Shown here: positions 42,473 through 51,399 of the stretch, piece after piece
Layout of the letters: each line of letters starts with the position of its first letter
Numbering within the stretch: the stretch's first letter is position 1
From: Sphingobium sp. TKS
GTDB taxonomy: Bacteria > Pseudomonadota > Alphaproteobacteria > Sphingomonadales > Sphingomonadaceae
Assembly: GCF_001563265.1 (NCBI RefSeq)
Contig: NZ_CP005083.1
Location: forward strand, 3,413,001-3,477,000
Reading direction: 5' to 3'
DNA length: 64,000 nucleotides
Translations under genes and position numbers: made by a program
The notes under the pieces: model-generated
Seen by the model: the letters and a program-made list of their open reading frames with translations, nothing else
Database searches by the model: none
Told to the model about the DNA's origin: nothing

Positions 42473-44668
42473 ATGACCATGGACGACCCGGCCGACCGGA
42501 ATAATTGGTTCGCGCCGCCGCTAACCGAGCCACGTCACCGATACCAGCCGATCATCGCGTGCGCCTCCGCAGCCGCGCTTGCCGTCACGATGATGAGCGG
42601 GTCCACTCTGGCACAAACCTTGCCATCCGCTACCGGCGGAAGCGGTGTCCAGACGTCCGACGCACAGCTTGAGGAGATCGTCGTCACCGCACAGCACCGC
42701 AGCCAGCGGTTGCAGGACGTTCCTGTGGCGGTCACCTCCCTGTCCGCGACCGCTCTGGAACAGCAGGGCGTATCGGGCACATCCGACCTCGCCCAGGCGG
42801 TACCCAGCCTGATCTTCACCAGCCAACTCAGCGCGGCGAACCCCTATATTCGCGGCGTCGGTTCGCAATTGTTCGACCCGGTGTCGGAATCTCCCGTCGC
42901 GGTTTATGTCGACGACGTCTACATAGCCAATCCGCAGGGCAATGTCTTTTCACTGGCCGGAACAAGGCAGATCGACGTTCTCAACGGCCCGCAAGGGACA
43001 TTGTTCGGCCGCAACGCGACCGGCGGCGTCATCCAGATCCAGACACTCGATCCCGAACAGACGATGCGGCTGGATCTGTCGGGCACCTATGGCAATTACG
43101 ATATGACGGGCGCGTCAGCCTATCTGAGCGGCGGCCTCACCGATGGAGTCGCCGCGTCGATTTCGGTTCTCTACGAAAATCAGGCCAAGGGGTTCGGGCG
43201 CAACCTGCTGTCGGGCGACTATGTCAACCAGCAGGCGCGGCACAATATTTCGCTGCGCAGCAAGTGGCTGTTCGAACCGTCCGACAGCACCACCATCCGC
43301 CTGTCGGCCGACTATGCGCGGCTGGGCAACACTAACAGCTACCAGCGGCCACGCGGATCGGTTTCGCTGCTGCCTGACGCCATTCCGCCGATCGGCTATC
43401 CCGGCGAATATAACAGCAATGGTGGCCTGCCCAACTTCACCCGGCTGAAAACCGGCGGCGGATCGATGAAGATCGATCAGGACATCGGATCGCTGGCACT
43501 CACCAGCATCACCGCCTATCGCGAGTTGCGGAACAGCAATTCGCTCGACCAGGATCAAACCTCGGTCGTGGCACTCGACCTCACCTGGCGCACGAAGTTC
43601 CATAGTTTCTCGCAGGAAGTGCGCCTGCAAAACGCCTCGGCGGGCAAGTTCAACTGGATTCTTGGCGCCTTCTATTACAATGCGCTGGGCGCCTATGTGG
43701 ATCTGCGCGCCGACGGCATGAGCTTCATCGATTATGAGCAGCAGCGCAGCGAATCCTTCGCCGTCTTCGGTCAGGCGACGCTGGAACTGTTCCGCAACCT
43801 CAATCTGACGGGCGGCATTCGCTACACGACCGACAAACAGACACTGAGCTTTCCGACCTTCGCCATAGCCGCCAGTCAGAATGTGAAGAAACTGACCTAT
43901 CGCGTGGCGCTGGACTATCGCTTCTCGTCCGACATCATGGGCTATATTTCCTATAATACGGGCTTCAAGAGCGGCGGCTATAATCTGCTGGCGCCCGGCA
44001 ACGCCTTCCAGCCGGAGGAACTGGACGCGCTGGAGTTCGGGCTGAAGACCGAATTGTTCGATCGCTCTGTCCGCCTGAACCTGGGCGCCTTTTTCTACTG
44101 GTATCATGACCAGCAGGTTTCGCTGCCCGACATTGGCGGCAATCTCATCAAGAATGCGGCTGGGTCACGGATCAAGGGGCTTGAGGCCAGCCTCGACTAT
44201 CGCGCCAGCAGCCGGCTGAAGATCAGCGGCGGACTGTCGCTGATGGATGGCCATTATACCGACTATCCGGGCTTCCAGGCCTATGATCCCAACGGCCTGC
44301 CGCTTGGCCCGCCGGCCAATATGAAGGGGCGAACGACGGTGCAGACACCCGATTTCGTGGGGAATATTTCCGGCCAATACACCTTGCCGACGCAGGTCGG
44401 GGATTTTGCCGCCACTCTGGGCGTCCAGCATAATGGCGGCTTCTTCGCGACGCCCGACAACCGGCTGGAGCAGCCGTCCTACACGCTCGTCAACGCCAGC
44501 CTGTCGTGGCTGTCCAACGACAAGCGGATAGGGGTAAAATTGTGGGGCAAGAATCTGTTCGACGACACTTATTATGTGATCCAGTCGGCCAGCCCACAGC
44601 CGGTCGCCGATACCCAGATTCAGGCGCCGCCCCGGACGGTCGGGGTCACGCTGTCCTATCATCTTTAG
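42473..44668 (+). CDS. TonB-dependent receptor (LacI regulon)
   Basis: 731-residue outer-membrane receptor. A long N-terminus precedes a signal segment (ACASAAALAVTMMSGSTLAQ, about residues 29-48), then the TonB-box/plug (LEEIVVTAQHRSQRLQDVPV; VLNGPQGTLFGRNATGGVIQ) and the barrel ending in LSYHL. GGGAGAGG precedes ATG 42473; a later start nearer the signal peptide cannot be excluded. Operator 1 lies upstream, so expression is probably induced by the substrate of this cluster. Confidence 0.93.
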   Translation: MTMDDPADRNNWFAPPLTEPRHRYQPIIACASAAALAVTMMSGSTLAQTLPSATGGSGVQTSDAQLEEIVVTAQHRSQRLQDVPVAVTSLSATALEQQGVSGTSDLAQAVPSLIFTSQLSAANPYIRGVGSQLFDPVSESPVAVYVDDVYIANPQGNVFSLAGTRQIDVLNGPQGTLFGRNATGGVIQIQTLDPEQTMRLDLSGTYGNYDMTGASAYLSGGLTDGVAASISVLYENQAKGFGRNLLSGDYVNQQARHNISLRSKWLFEPSDSTTIRLSADYARLGNTNSYQRPRGSVSLLPDAIPPIGYPGEYNSNGGLPNFTRLKTGGGSMKIDQDIGSLALTSITAYRELRNSNSLDQDQTSVVALDLTWRTKFHSFSQEVRLQNASAGKFNWILGAFYYNALGAYVDLRADGMSFIDYEQQRSESFAVFGQATLELFRNLNLTGGIRYTTDKQTLSFPTFAIAASQNVKKLTYRVALDYRFSSDIMGYISYNTGFKSGGYNLLAPGNAFQPEELDALEFGLKTELFDRSVRLNLGAFFYWYHDQQVSLPDIGGNLIKNAAGSRIKGLEASLDYRASSRLKISGGLSLMDGHYTDYPGFQAYDPNGLPLGPPANMKGRTTVQTPDFVGNISGQYTLPTQVGDFAATLGVQHNGGFFATPDNRLEQPSYTLVNASLSWLSNDKRIGVKLWGKNLFDDTYYVIQSASPQPVADTQIQAPPRTVGVTLSYHL

Positions 44669-44727
44669 GGCAGCGTGGACCCATCCAGCTGTAGAATGGC
44701 TGCATTGGGTGGAGAGCGGACCTTTCC

Positions 44728-44759
44728 AAATCCTCCCCATCGTTAGATGGGGAGGATTT
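44728..44759. terminator. bidirectional rho-independent terminator
   Basis: Arms 44728-44741 and 44746-44759 form a perfect 14-bp stem with loop GTTA, with A-run on the left and T-run (TTATTT) on the right, between the convergent receptor and CoA ligase genes. Confidence 0.9.
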
Positions 44760-44804
44760 TATTTCCGCAATGCTCCAACGTCAGACCTCCCAACTTCGCC
44801 TTGT

Positions 44805-46457
44805 TCAGAGCCTTTCGGCCGCTTCACGCAGGGAAAATTTCTGCACCTTCCCCGTCGACGTCTTGGGGATAGCGCAGACGATGAAATGTTTCGGTATCTT
44901 GTATCCGGCCAGATGCTGACGGCAAAAAACCTTCAGCGCATCGGCGTCCGTTTCGGCGCCTTCCCGCAATTCCAGGAAGGCACAGGGCACCTCGCCCCAC
45001 CGCTCGTCCGGCTTTGCGACCACCGCCGCCAGGCTGACGGCCGGATGCCGGTGCAGCACCTCCTCCACTTCGAGCGAGGAGATATTTTCGCCTCCCGAAA
45101 TGATCACATCTTTCGCCCTGTCGGTGATCCGGACATAGCCGTCGGGTTCGACCACCGCGAGATCGCCGGTGTGGAACCAGCCTCCGGAAAATGCCGCCTC
45201 GGTCGCGGCGCGATTCTTCAAATATCCGCTCATCATGATGTTGCCGCGGAACATGATTTCGCCGACGCTCCGCCCGTCGGCAGGAACCGGCTCCATGGTT
45301 TCGGGGTCGAGCACGCACATCGCCTCCTGCAACATGCTGGCGACGCCCTGGCGCGCGTTCAACCTTGCACGTCCTTCCAGCGGCAGTGCCCCCCATTCCT
45401 CCTGCTTCACGCAAATGGATGCGGGTCCGTAGACTTCTGTGAGGCCATAGACATGGGTGATTTCAAATCCTGCCCGCTCTGCCCCCTCAATCATCGTCGT
45501 TGGCGGAGCGGCGCCCGCAACCAGGCCGCTCACCGGATGATCGAGCCGTTTCCCTTGCCGTTCCGCCTCGTCGATCACCATCGAATAGACGATGGGCGCG
45601 CCGCACATATGAGTGACCCCATGCGCCTCGATCAGGTCGAGTATCAGCGGCGGATCGACTTTCCGCAGGCAGATGTTGACACCGGCATGGGCGGCGATCG
45701 CCCAAGGAAAGCACCAGCCGTTGCAATGGAACATCGGCAATGTCCAAAGATAGACCGGATGGGCGGCCATGCTCCAGCTGACGATCTGCGACAGGGAATT
45801 GAGATAGGCTCCGCGATGATGGGTGACGACGCCCTTGGGATCCCCGGTCGTGCCGGACGTATAGCTCAGCGAGATAGGATCGCACTCGTCGGCGGGCAGT
45901 GACCAGACAAAGCCGGCGTCGCCGCCGCGCAGGAAATCTTCATATTCGATCTCGCCGATCCGTTCGTTGCGGCCGTCGTAGAGCGGATCCTCTATGTCGA
46001 TGACCAGCGGCCTTTCATGAACCAGTTCCAATGCGCGTGCGATGGTCCCGCTGAATTCGCGATCGGTCAGCACTATGCGCGCGCCGCCATGATTGAGCTG
46101 GAAGGCGATCGCTTCCGCGTCCAGGCGGGTGTTGAGCGTGTTGAGCACGGCTCCAGCCATGGGCACGGCGAAATGCGCCTCATACATTGCTGGGATGTTC
46201 GGCGCGATGATGGCCACCGTGTCGCCACGGCCGATCCCCTGCTTCTGAAGCGCGGAGGCGAAGCGGCGGCAGCGCGCATAGGTTTCCTCCCAGCTTTGGC
46301 GGAGGCTTCCATGGACGATGGCCGTGCGGCGGGGATGGACGGCGGCGGCCTTGGGCAGGAAGCTCAGCGGCGAGAGGGGGACATGGTTCGCCGCGCATGG
46401 CTGAAGACCGGAATGAAACGGAGAATTCGCTTCAGACGATTTGGGCGCGCTGGTCAT
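44805..46457 (-). CDS. acyl-CoA synthetase (AMP-binding, DmdB-like)
   Basis: 550-residue ANL ligase. P-loop LSYTSGTTGDPKGVVTHHRG, LPMFHCNGWCFPWAIAAHAG, VYGLTEVYGP, WFHTGDLAVVEPDGYVRITD and lysine motif PKTSTGKVQKFSL are complete. The HCNGW block is characteristic of the methylmercaptopropionyl-CoA ligase/medium-chain branch. It is transcribed away from operator 2, which it shares with the divergent SDR gene. Likely role: activation of the cluster's substrate or a later acid intermediate. Confidence 0.92.
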   Translation of the reverse strand: MTSAPKSSEANSPFHSGLQPCAANHVPLSPLSFLPKAAAVHPRRTAIVHGSLRQSWEETYARCRRFASALQKQGIGRGDTVAIIAPNIPAMYEAHFAVPMAGAVLNTLNTRLDAEAIAFQLNHGGARIVLTDREFSGTIARALELVHERPLVIDIEDPLYDGRNERIGEIEYEDFLRGGDAGFVWSLPADECDPISLSYTSGTTGDPKGVVTHHRGAYLNSLSQIVSWSMAAHPVYLWTLPMFHCNGWCFPWAIAAHAGVNICLRKVDPPLILDLIEAHGVTHMCGAPIVYSMVIDEAERQGKRLDHPVSGLVAGAAPPTTMIEGAERAGFEITHVYGLTEVYGPASICVKQEEWGALPLEGRARLNARQGVASMLQEAMCVLDPETMEPVPADGRSVGEIMFRGNIMMSGYLKNRAATEAAFSGGWFHTGDLAVVEPDGYVRITDRAKDVIISGGENISSLEVEEVLHRHPAVSLAAVVAKPDERWGEVPCAFLELREGAETDADALKVFCRQHLAGYKIPKHFIVCAIPKTSTGKVQKFSLREAAERL

Positions 46458-46569
46458 GTTAGGCTCCTTTCCGCCAATATTGCATATATTTTGGGCCCCG
46501 CCCCAGAGGGCTTCCGCCGGCGCCGGACCACTTCATTGTCCGCCAGCGTGGCAATCGCCGCAACTATAC

Positions 46570-46585
46570 AATGAAACGTTTCATT
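46570..46585. promoter_or_regulatory. LacI-type operator 2 (divergent)
   Basis: AATGAAACGTTTCATT, identical to operator 1, between the divergent CoA ligase (start 46457) and SDR (start 46716), so it can control both. Confidence 0.85.
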
Positions 46586-46715
46586 GCAACATCAAAGAAG
46601 GACTGATAGATAGTCCGCGGCAGGCGCGATGCCGCCTGTATTGCACACCGGGCGCGGCTCTGGCGCCAGTCCGCCCGGATCGCCTATAACCCGGACGCCA
46701 AGGAGGGATATTCCA

Positions 46716-47495
46716 ATGTATCTTGAGAGATTTCGGCTCGATGGCCGCAAAGCGGTGGTGACGGGCGGCGGCCGGGGAATTGGCGCGGAAATCTCGCGGG
46801 CGCTGGCGGAAGCGGGGGCGGAAGTCGTGATCGTCGACATCGACGCCGAAACCGCGGAACGCAGCGCCTCGGCACTGAATGCGGCCGGTCTTGCCGCGCA
46901 TCATCGCCAGGCGGACCTATCGGACGCGGATCGCGTCGAGGCGCTGGCCGAAGACATTGCCGGGGCCATCGGCGTCGTCGACATATTGGTGAACAATGCC
47001 GGCATCGTCCTCGTCTCCGACCCGCTCGAAACATCGGTGGAAGACTGGAAGCGCACGATGGAGGTCAACACCGACGCGGTCTATTATTGTTCGAAGGCAT
47101 TTGGCCGCCGCATGAAGGACAAGGGCGCCGGGGCCATCGTCAACATCGGATCGCTCGCCGGATTCGTGGCGACGCGTCCGCAAAATCCGGTCGCCTATGC
47201 CACCAGCAAGGGCGCGGTCCATATGCTGACCAAATCGCTCGCCGTTGCGTTTGCGCCCCATGGGATACGCGTCAATGCGGTCGCGCCCAGCTACGTCGCG
47301 TCCGACATGATCGACCCGGAAAAGGCGAGCGGCGAATTCGCTGAATGGTACAGGATCTGGATGGACATGACCCCGATGGCACGCCTTGGCCAGCCCCATG
47401 AGATTGCGTCGGCTGTGCTTTTCCTCGCCAGCGAAGCGGCCAGCTTCTGCACCGGAGTGGTGCTTCCGGTCGACGGCGGATATGGGTCGATCTGA
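46716..47495 (+). CDS. short-chain dehydrogenase/reductase
   Basis: 259-residue classical SDR, NAD(P)-dependent oxidation/reduction of an alcohol or ketone. Cofactor motif VVTGGGRGIGAEIS, NNAG strand, catalytic YATSKG (Tyr-x3-Lys), and C-terminal VVLPVDGGYG. ATG 46716 is preceded by AGGAGGGA at proper spacing. The aspartate at the end of the second strand (VIVDIDAE) favours NAD(H). Under operator 2; terminated before lacI. Confidence 0.92.
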   Translation: MYLERFRLDGRKAVVTGGGRGIGAEISRALAEAGAEVVIVDIDAETAERSASALNAAGLAAHHRQADLSDADRVEALAEDIAGAIGVVDILVNNAGIVLVSDPLETSVEDWKRTMEVNTDAVYYCSKAFGRRMKDKGAGAIVNIGSLAGFVATRPQNPVAYATSKGAVHMLTKSLAVAFAPHGIRVNAVAPSYVASDMIDPEKASGEFAEWYRIWMDMTPMARLGQPHEIASAVLFLASEAASFCTGVVLPVDGGYGSI

Positions 47496-47514
47496 CCTTT
47501 CCGCATACAGCCGC

Positions 47515-47548
47515 CGCCTGAACTGGCCGATCCCGACCAGTTCAGGCG
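47515..47548. terminator. convergent hairpin between SDR and lacI
   Basis: CGCCTGAACTGG (47515-47526) and CCAGTTCAGGCG (47537-47548) form a perfect 12-bp stem with a 10-base loop, followed by GCGTTTT on the plus strand. It overlaps the stop codon region of the repressor gene. Confidence 0.7.
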
Positions 47549-48600
47549 CGGCGTTTTGCACCCTTGCTTATCGCCGGAGCCGGTGAAGGCGGGCCGATGG
47601 ATGCCCTCTCGATGAACTGTGTCGGCACGATGACATGGCGCGCCTCGTCCCCGCCGCCCCGGATGCGGTCGAGCAGCAAATTGGCGGCGATCTTGCCGAC
47701 ATTCGCATAATCCCAGTCGATCATCGCGATCGGCGGCGAATACAGTTCCGCCAATTCCGAATCGCCCGCGCCGATCACCGAAAGATCGCGGGGAATCTCC
47801 AGCCCGCGTGCGCGAACGGCGCGCAACACGCCGGACAGCATGTCCATGCCCCCGGCCACGATCGCCGTCGGCGGCTCCGGCCGCTGCACCATCTCCGTCA
47901 CCACGCCGAAAGCCGCATCGGACAGGAAGCTTTTGGCGCTGATCATGCCTTCGTCCGGTGCCAGCCCCAGCGCGGCAAAGGCGTCATGATAGCCCTGCAC
48001 ACGCTGGCTTGCCGGATAGAACCGCTGTTCGCCGGTGATAAGCGCGATGCGCCGATGGCCCAGCTCCAGCAGCCGCTTGACCGCGCGATACATCCCGTCG
48101 CGATGGTCGATCATGACCGAATCCAGCCAGGCAGCATCGTTACGGTCGAGTAGCACGATGGGCACTTTAAGTTCCGACAGAAAGTCCCGGAACTCGCCCG
48201 CGATGCGCGTATAGGGGGCGATGATGATGCCGTCGACCCGGCGCTGCGCAAGATTGACCAGAAGCGTACGCTCGCGCTCCTCCCGCCCCTCCGTATTGGA
48301 AATCAGCAGCGAAAAGCCCGCGCCGTGGAAAGTGTCGTGCGCAGCCCTGACAAAGTCCGTGAGCAGCGGAATCGTCAGGTCGCGCAGAATGCATCCGATA
48401 GTGTGGGTCGAACCGACGCGCATGCTCTGCGCGATGGCATTGGGCGCGTAGCCGAGCTGCTCAATCGCCTGGCGGACCTTTTCGCGGATGGCGGGCTTGA
48501 CCGATGCGTGGTTGTTGACGACGCGGGAAGCGGTGCCCAGAGACACATTCGCCAGAATAGCGACATCCCGGATCGTCGGCCTGGAATCTCGTTTCGGCAC
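47542..48600 (-). CDS. LacI-family transcriptional repressor of the cluster
   Basis: 352-residue repressor. The N-terminal helix-turn-helix and hinge (PTIRDVAILANVSLGTASRV, then NNHASVKPAIREKVRQAIEQ) are classic LacI/GalR, followed by a periplasmic-binding-protein-like effector domain (GCILRDLTIPLLTDFVRAAH, RRVDGIIIAPY, GHRRIALITGEQ, PRDLSVIGAGDSELAELYSP). GTG 48600 directly before the HTH is chosen; earlier in-frame starts would overlap the upstream gene's end. It is the last gene of the minus-strand unit caiB-crotonase-HMG-CoA lyase-MBL-lacI, downstream of operator 3, which suggests autoregulation. It is the obvious candidate to bind the seven TGAAACGTTTCA sites. Confidence 0.92.
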   Translation of the reverse strand: MPKRDSRPTIRDVAILANVSLGTASRVVNNHASVKPAIREKVRQAIEQLGYAPNAIAQSMRVGSTHTIGCILRDLTIPLLTDFVRAAHDTFHGAGFSLLISNTEGREERERTLLVNLAQRRVDGIIIAPYTRIAGEFRDFLSELKVPIVLLDRNDAAWLDSVMIDHRDGMYRAVKRLLELGHRRIALITGEQRFYPASQRVQGYHDAFAALGLAPDEGMISAKSFLSDAAFGVVTEMVQRPEPPTAIVAGGMDMLSGVLRAVRARGLEIPRDLSVIGAGDSELAELYSPPIAMIDWDYANVGKIAANLLLDRIRGGGDEARHVIVPTQFIERASIGPPSPAPAISKGAKRRA

Positions 48601-48637
48601 CCTGTCATCGCCCCTTATTCCGCCGAACCGATCTGCC

Positions 48638-49603
48638 TCACATATCGAGAAGCTCCGGTTTCTGGACAAGCCTATATCCCGCCCCGTTCCGGGCAATATT
48701 GCCAAAGCCGGGGAAATGCAAATGGGCGCCCGCGACGGTCAGCCCCTCCGTCACGACCTTCTCGATAAGCTTGCGCCGCGACGCCCTGGCGTCTTCCGGG
48801 GTCCAGTCGAAAATGACCGTCACATCGGGAAAGGGAAGCTGCACCTCCTGCACATGCACGGTGTCGCCCCACACCAGAATGGCGCCGGGGCCGAAGCCGA
48901 TCTGATAGGCGGTATGGCCGGGGGTATGGCCCGGACAGGGGACCGCCGCGATGCCGGGAAGTATCTCGCCCTCGGTGAAGGTGCGAACCCGGCCAGCATC
49001 TATATAGGGCTGCAACTGCCTGCGGCCCATTTCGAAATAGCGCACCCTCGCCCGCTCATCAGCGCGCGCCATCTCCCCATCGTCGAACCAGTGGGCGAGT
49101 TCCTTCTCATGCAGCAGAATGTCCGCATTGGGGAACATCCGCACGCCGGTCTGGAGATCGATGAGGCCGTTGCTGTGATCGGGATGAACATGAGTCAGCA
49201 TGATCATTTCGACCTCGGCAGGATTCATACCGGCGGCCTTCATGCTTTCGAACAGGCGGCCGCAGGTCGGACCCATCGTATCGCCCGAGCCGGTATCGAT
49301 CAGGTAGATTTTCCCTTCCACCCGGATCGCATAGGCATTGACCGACGCTCTGGGCGGGCCGTCCCGATGGCCCATTTTCAGGAGCAGCTGGATATTTTCA
49401 TCCGGAATGTCGCGCAGAAACTTGAAACCGGGATCAAGATAGCCGTCGGTCAGCGGAATGACCGTCATATTGCCGGCCTGCCGGTCGAAGCAGACCTTCA
49501 ACGGCTCCATGGGAACGGTTTCCGGAACGCCGGAATGGCCATCGACCTCCGGTCCCTTCATCTGAAGGCCGAAACCAGGCTTGGGGGCTTCTGTCGGGTT
49601 CAT
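48638..49603 (-). CDS. metallo-beta-lactamase fold hydrolase
   Basis: 321-residue MBL-fold protein. The metal motif is THVHPDHSNG (H-x-H-x-D-H), with PCPGHTPGHTAY, VWGDTVHVQ and AGAHLHFPG giving the other ligands. It probably hydrolyses an ester, lactone or thioester; members next to CoA pathways sometimes act as lactonases. ATG 49603 starts MNPTEAPKPG without signal peptide, so it is cytoplasmic. Fourth gene of the operon, 71 bases after the lyase gene and 37 before lacI. Confidence 0.88.
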   Translation of the reverse strand: MNPTEAPKPGFGLQMKGPEVDGHSGVPETVPMEPLKVCFDRQAGNMTVIPLTDGYLDPGFKFLRDIPDENIQLLLKMGHRDGPPRASVNAYAIRVEGKIYLIDTGSGDTMGPTCGRLFESMKAAGMNPAEVEMIMLTHVHPDHSNGLIDLQTGVRMFPNADILLHEKELAHWFDDGEMARADERARVRYFEMGRRQLQPYIDAGRVRTFTEGEILPGIAAVPCPGHTPGHTAYQIGFGPGAILVWGDTVHVQEVQLPFPDVTVIFDWTPEDARASRRKLIEKVVTEGLTVAGAHLHFPGFGNIARNGAGYRLVQKPELLDM

Positions 49604-49674
49604 GTTACGCGCCTCCTCTTCCCTGCGCCGCAGCTTAGCATATTTTCCGCCGGCGGCCGCACCATCCTCCCCCA

Positions 49675-50592
49675 TTATCCAGCCTGCCTCCTCGGCAGGC
49701 CCGCGACCCCCACTCCCCGTGCGAATTGTTCGCCCGGCAGCCATTTTTCGATATCCTGCCGCAGCGCCATCAGCGCCTCCAGGTCGACGCCGGTGCTGAG
49801 CCCCAGCCGTTCCAGCAGGAATATGGCGCCTTCCATATCGACATTGCCGGAAGCGGATGGCGCGAACGGGCATCCGCCAATGCCCGCCAGCGATGCGTCG
49901 AAGGAGCGGACACCGATATCGGCCGCCGCCAGAATATTGGCGAGACCCAGACCGCGCGTGTCGTGAAAATGGCAGGCCACTGGAAGCGGCGCCACTTCGT
50001 CCATCACCGCCTTCACCAGGCGCCTTACCTGCGCCGGGTCGCCATAGCCCACCGTATCGGCGACATTAATGCCATCCGCCCCCGCCTCAGCAAGCCGTGC
50101 CGCGATTTCCAGTACCCTCGCTTCGGGCACCTCGCCCTGAATGGTACAGCCGAACGCGGTGGCGATGCCCGATCCGATCCACGCTTTCTCGCCGGGCAGC
50201 GAATTGCGATAGGCGATGATCCGCCCGAATTCCTCGATCGACTCCTCAGCCGTGCGGCGGACATTGGCGCGGTTATGCGCATCGCTCGCCGACATCACGA
50301 AATAGAGCGACCTGATACCGGCATCGAGGGCAAGCTGGGCGCCCTTGAGATTGGGAACGAGGGCCGCCGGACGGCAACCTTCAATCTCCAGCGCTCCCCT
50401 CGCCACCTCGGCCGCATCCGCGAACTGAGGCGCTATCCTGGGCGAGACGAAGGAAGTGACTTCGATATCGGCAAGGCCGGCCGCGACCTCCCTCCGGCAC
50501 CATTCCAGCTTCCGCTCGGTGGGAAGGATCGTCTTCGTCATCTGCAGGCCGTCCCGTGGGCCGACCTCGCGCACCTGCACAGTTTCGGTCAT
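49675..50592 (-). CDS. hydroxymethylglutaryl-CoA lyase-like protein
   Basis: 305-residue TIM-barrel lyase cleaving a 3-hydroxy-3-methyl(or alkyl)acyl-CoA. EVGPRDGLQ at the N-terminus, the metal histidines in ACHFHDTRGLGLAN and the signature FDASLAGIGGCPFAPSASGN with the active-site cysteine are present. It lies 15 bases after the crotonase gene, so hydration followed by C-C cleavage is the likely order. Without a carboxylase gene in the window, the ordinary leucine pathway is less likely than a dedicated branched-substrate route. Confidence 0.9.
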   Translation of the reverse strand: MTETVQVREVGPRDGLQMTKTILPTERKLEWCRREVAAGLADIEVTSFVSPRIAPQFADAAEVARGALEIEGCRPAALVPNLKGAQLALDAGIRSLYFVMSASDAHNRANVRRTAEESIEEFGRIIAYRNSLPGEKAWIGSGIATAFGCTIQGEVPEARVLEIAARLAEAGADGINVADTVGYGDPAQVRRLVKAVMDEVAPLPVACHFHDTRGLGLANILAAADIGVRSFDASLAGIGGCPFAPSASGNVDMEGAIFLLERLGLSTGVDLEALMALRQDIEKWLPGEQFARGVGVAGLPRRQAG

Positions 50593-50607
50593 GCCGATGT
50601 CCTCAAC

Positions 50608-51399
50608 TCAGAGCCCTCTGAAGACCGGGCGCCGCTTCTCGTTGAAAGCGAGCACGCCTTCGCGCCTGTCCTCGGTCGGAACGCACCGATTATACGCCTC
50701 TATCTCGAAGGCGAGCCCGTCCCAGATCGACATCTGACCTCCACGCGCGATCGACTGTTTCGCCTGACGCACCGCGATGGGGCCGTTGCCGGCGATCCGC
50801 CGCGCCGTCGCGACCGCCGCCTCCATCAGCTCGCCTGGCTCACAAATGCGATTGATGAACCCCCAGGCCAGGGCTTCCTCCGCAGAGAAGGGAAGCCCCG
50901 TAAGGATCACTTCCTTCGCCCGGCGGTCCCCGATTGCGCGCGGAAGAGTCTGCGTGCCGCCCGCGCCCGGTATGATACCCAGCGTCACCTCGGTAAGCGC
51001 AAAGCGCGCATGGCTGGCCGCGTAGATGAAATCTGCCGCCGCCGCGATCTCGCACCCGCCGGCATAGGCGGCGCCGTTCACCGCCGCGATGATCGGCACC
51101 GGACAGCCCAGCATGGCGCGTATGAGCCGCTCAAAGACGAGATGCTGGGCCTGCCATTGGGCGTCGGTCATCCCCTTGCGTTCCTTGAGGTCACCGCCCG
51201 CGCAGAATGCCTTCTCGCCGCGAGCGGTCAGGACGATGCAACGCGCCGCGTCAGGCTCCACCGAAAATTTCTCGAACAGCGCGACCAGTTCACGGCCCAT
51301 TACCGTATTGGTGGCATTGGCCGCTTCGGGACGATCCAGCGTGACGACGAGCACACCGTCATCTGTTTCTTCCAGCGCAATCGCTTCGAAAATGCTCAT
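50608..51399 (-). CDS. enoyl-CoA hydratase
   Basis: 263-residue crotonase with all expected elements: TARGEKAFCAGGDLKER (oxyanion hole), AAVNGAAYAGGCEIAAAADF, and both catalytic glutamates in ALTEVTLGIIPGAGGTQTL and RAKEVILTGLP. It should hydrate an enoyl-CoA. Its ATG overlaps the CaiB-type gene stop (ATGA) and it precedes the lyase by 15 bases, indicating a tightly coupled catabolic unit. Confidence 0.92.
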   Translation of the reverse strand: MSIFEAIALEETDDGVLVVTLDRPEAANATNTVMGRELVALFEKFSVEPDAARCIVLTARGEKAFCAGGDLKERKGMTDAQWQAQHLVFERLIRAMLGCPVPIIAAVNGAAYAGGCEIAAAADFIYAASHARFALTEVTLGIIPGAGGTQTLPRAIGDRRAKEVILTGLPFSAEEALAWGFINRICEPGELMEAAVATARRIAGNGPIAVRQAKQSIARGGQMSIWDGLAFEIEAYNRCVPTEDRREGVLAFNEKRRPVFRGL

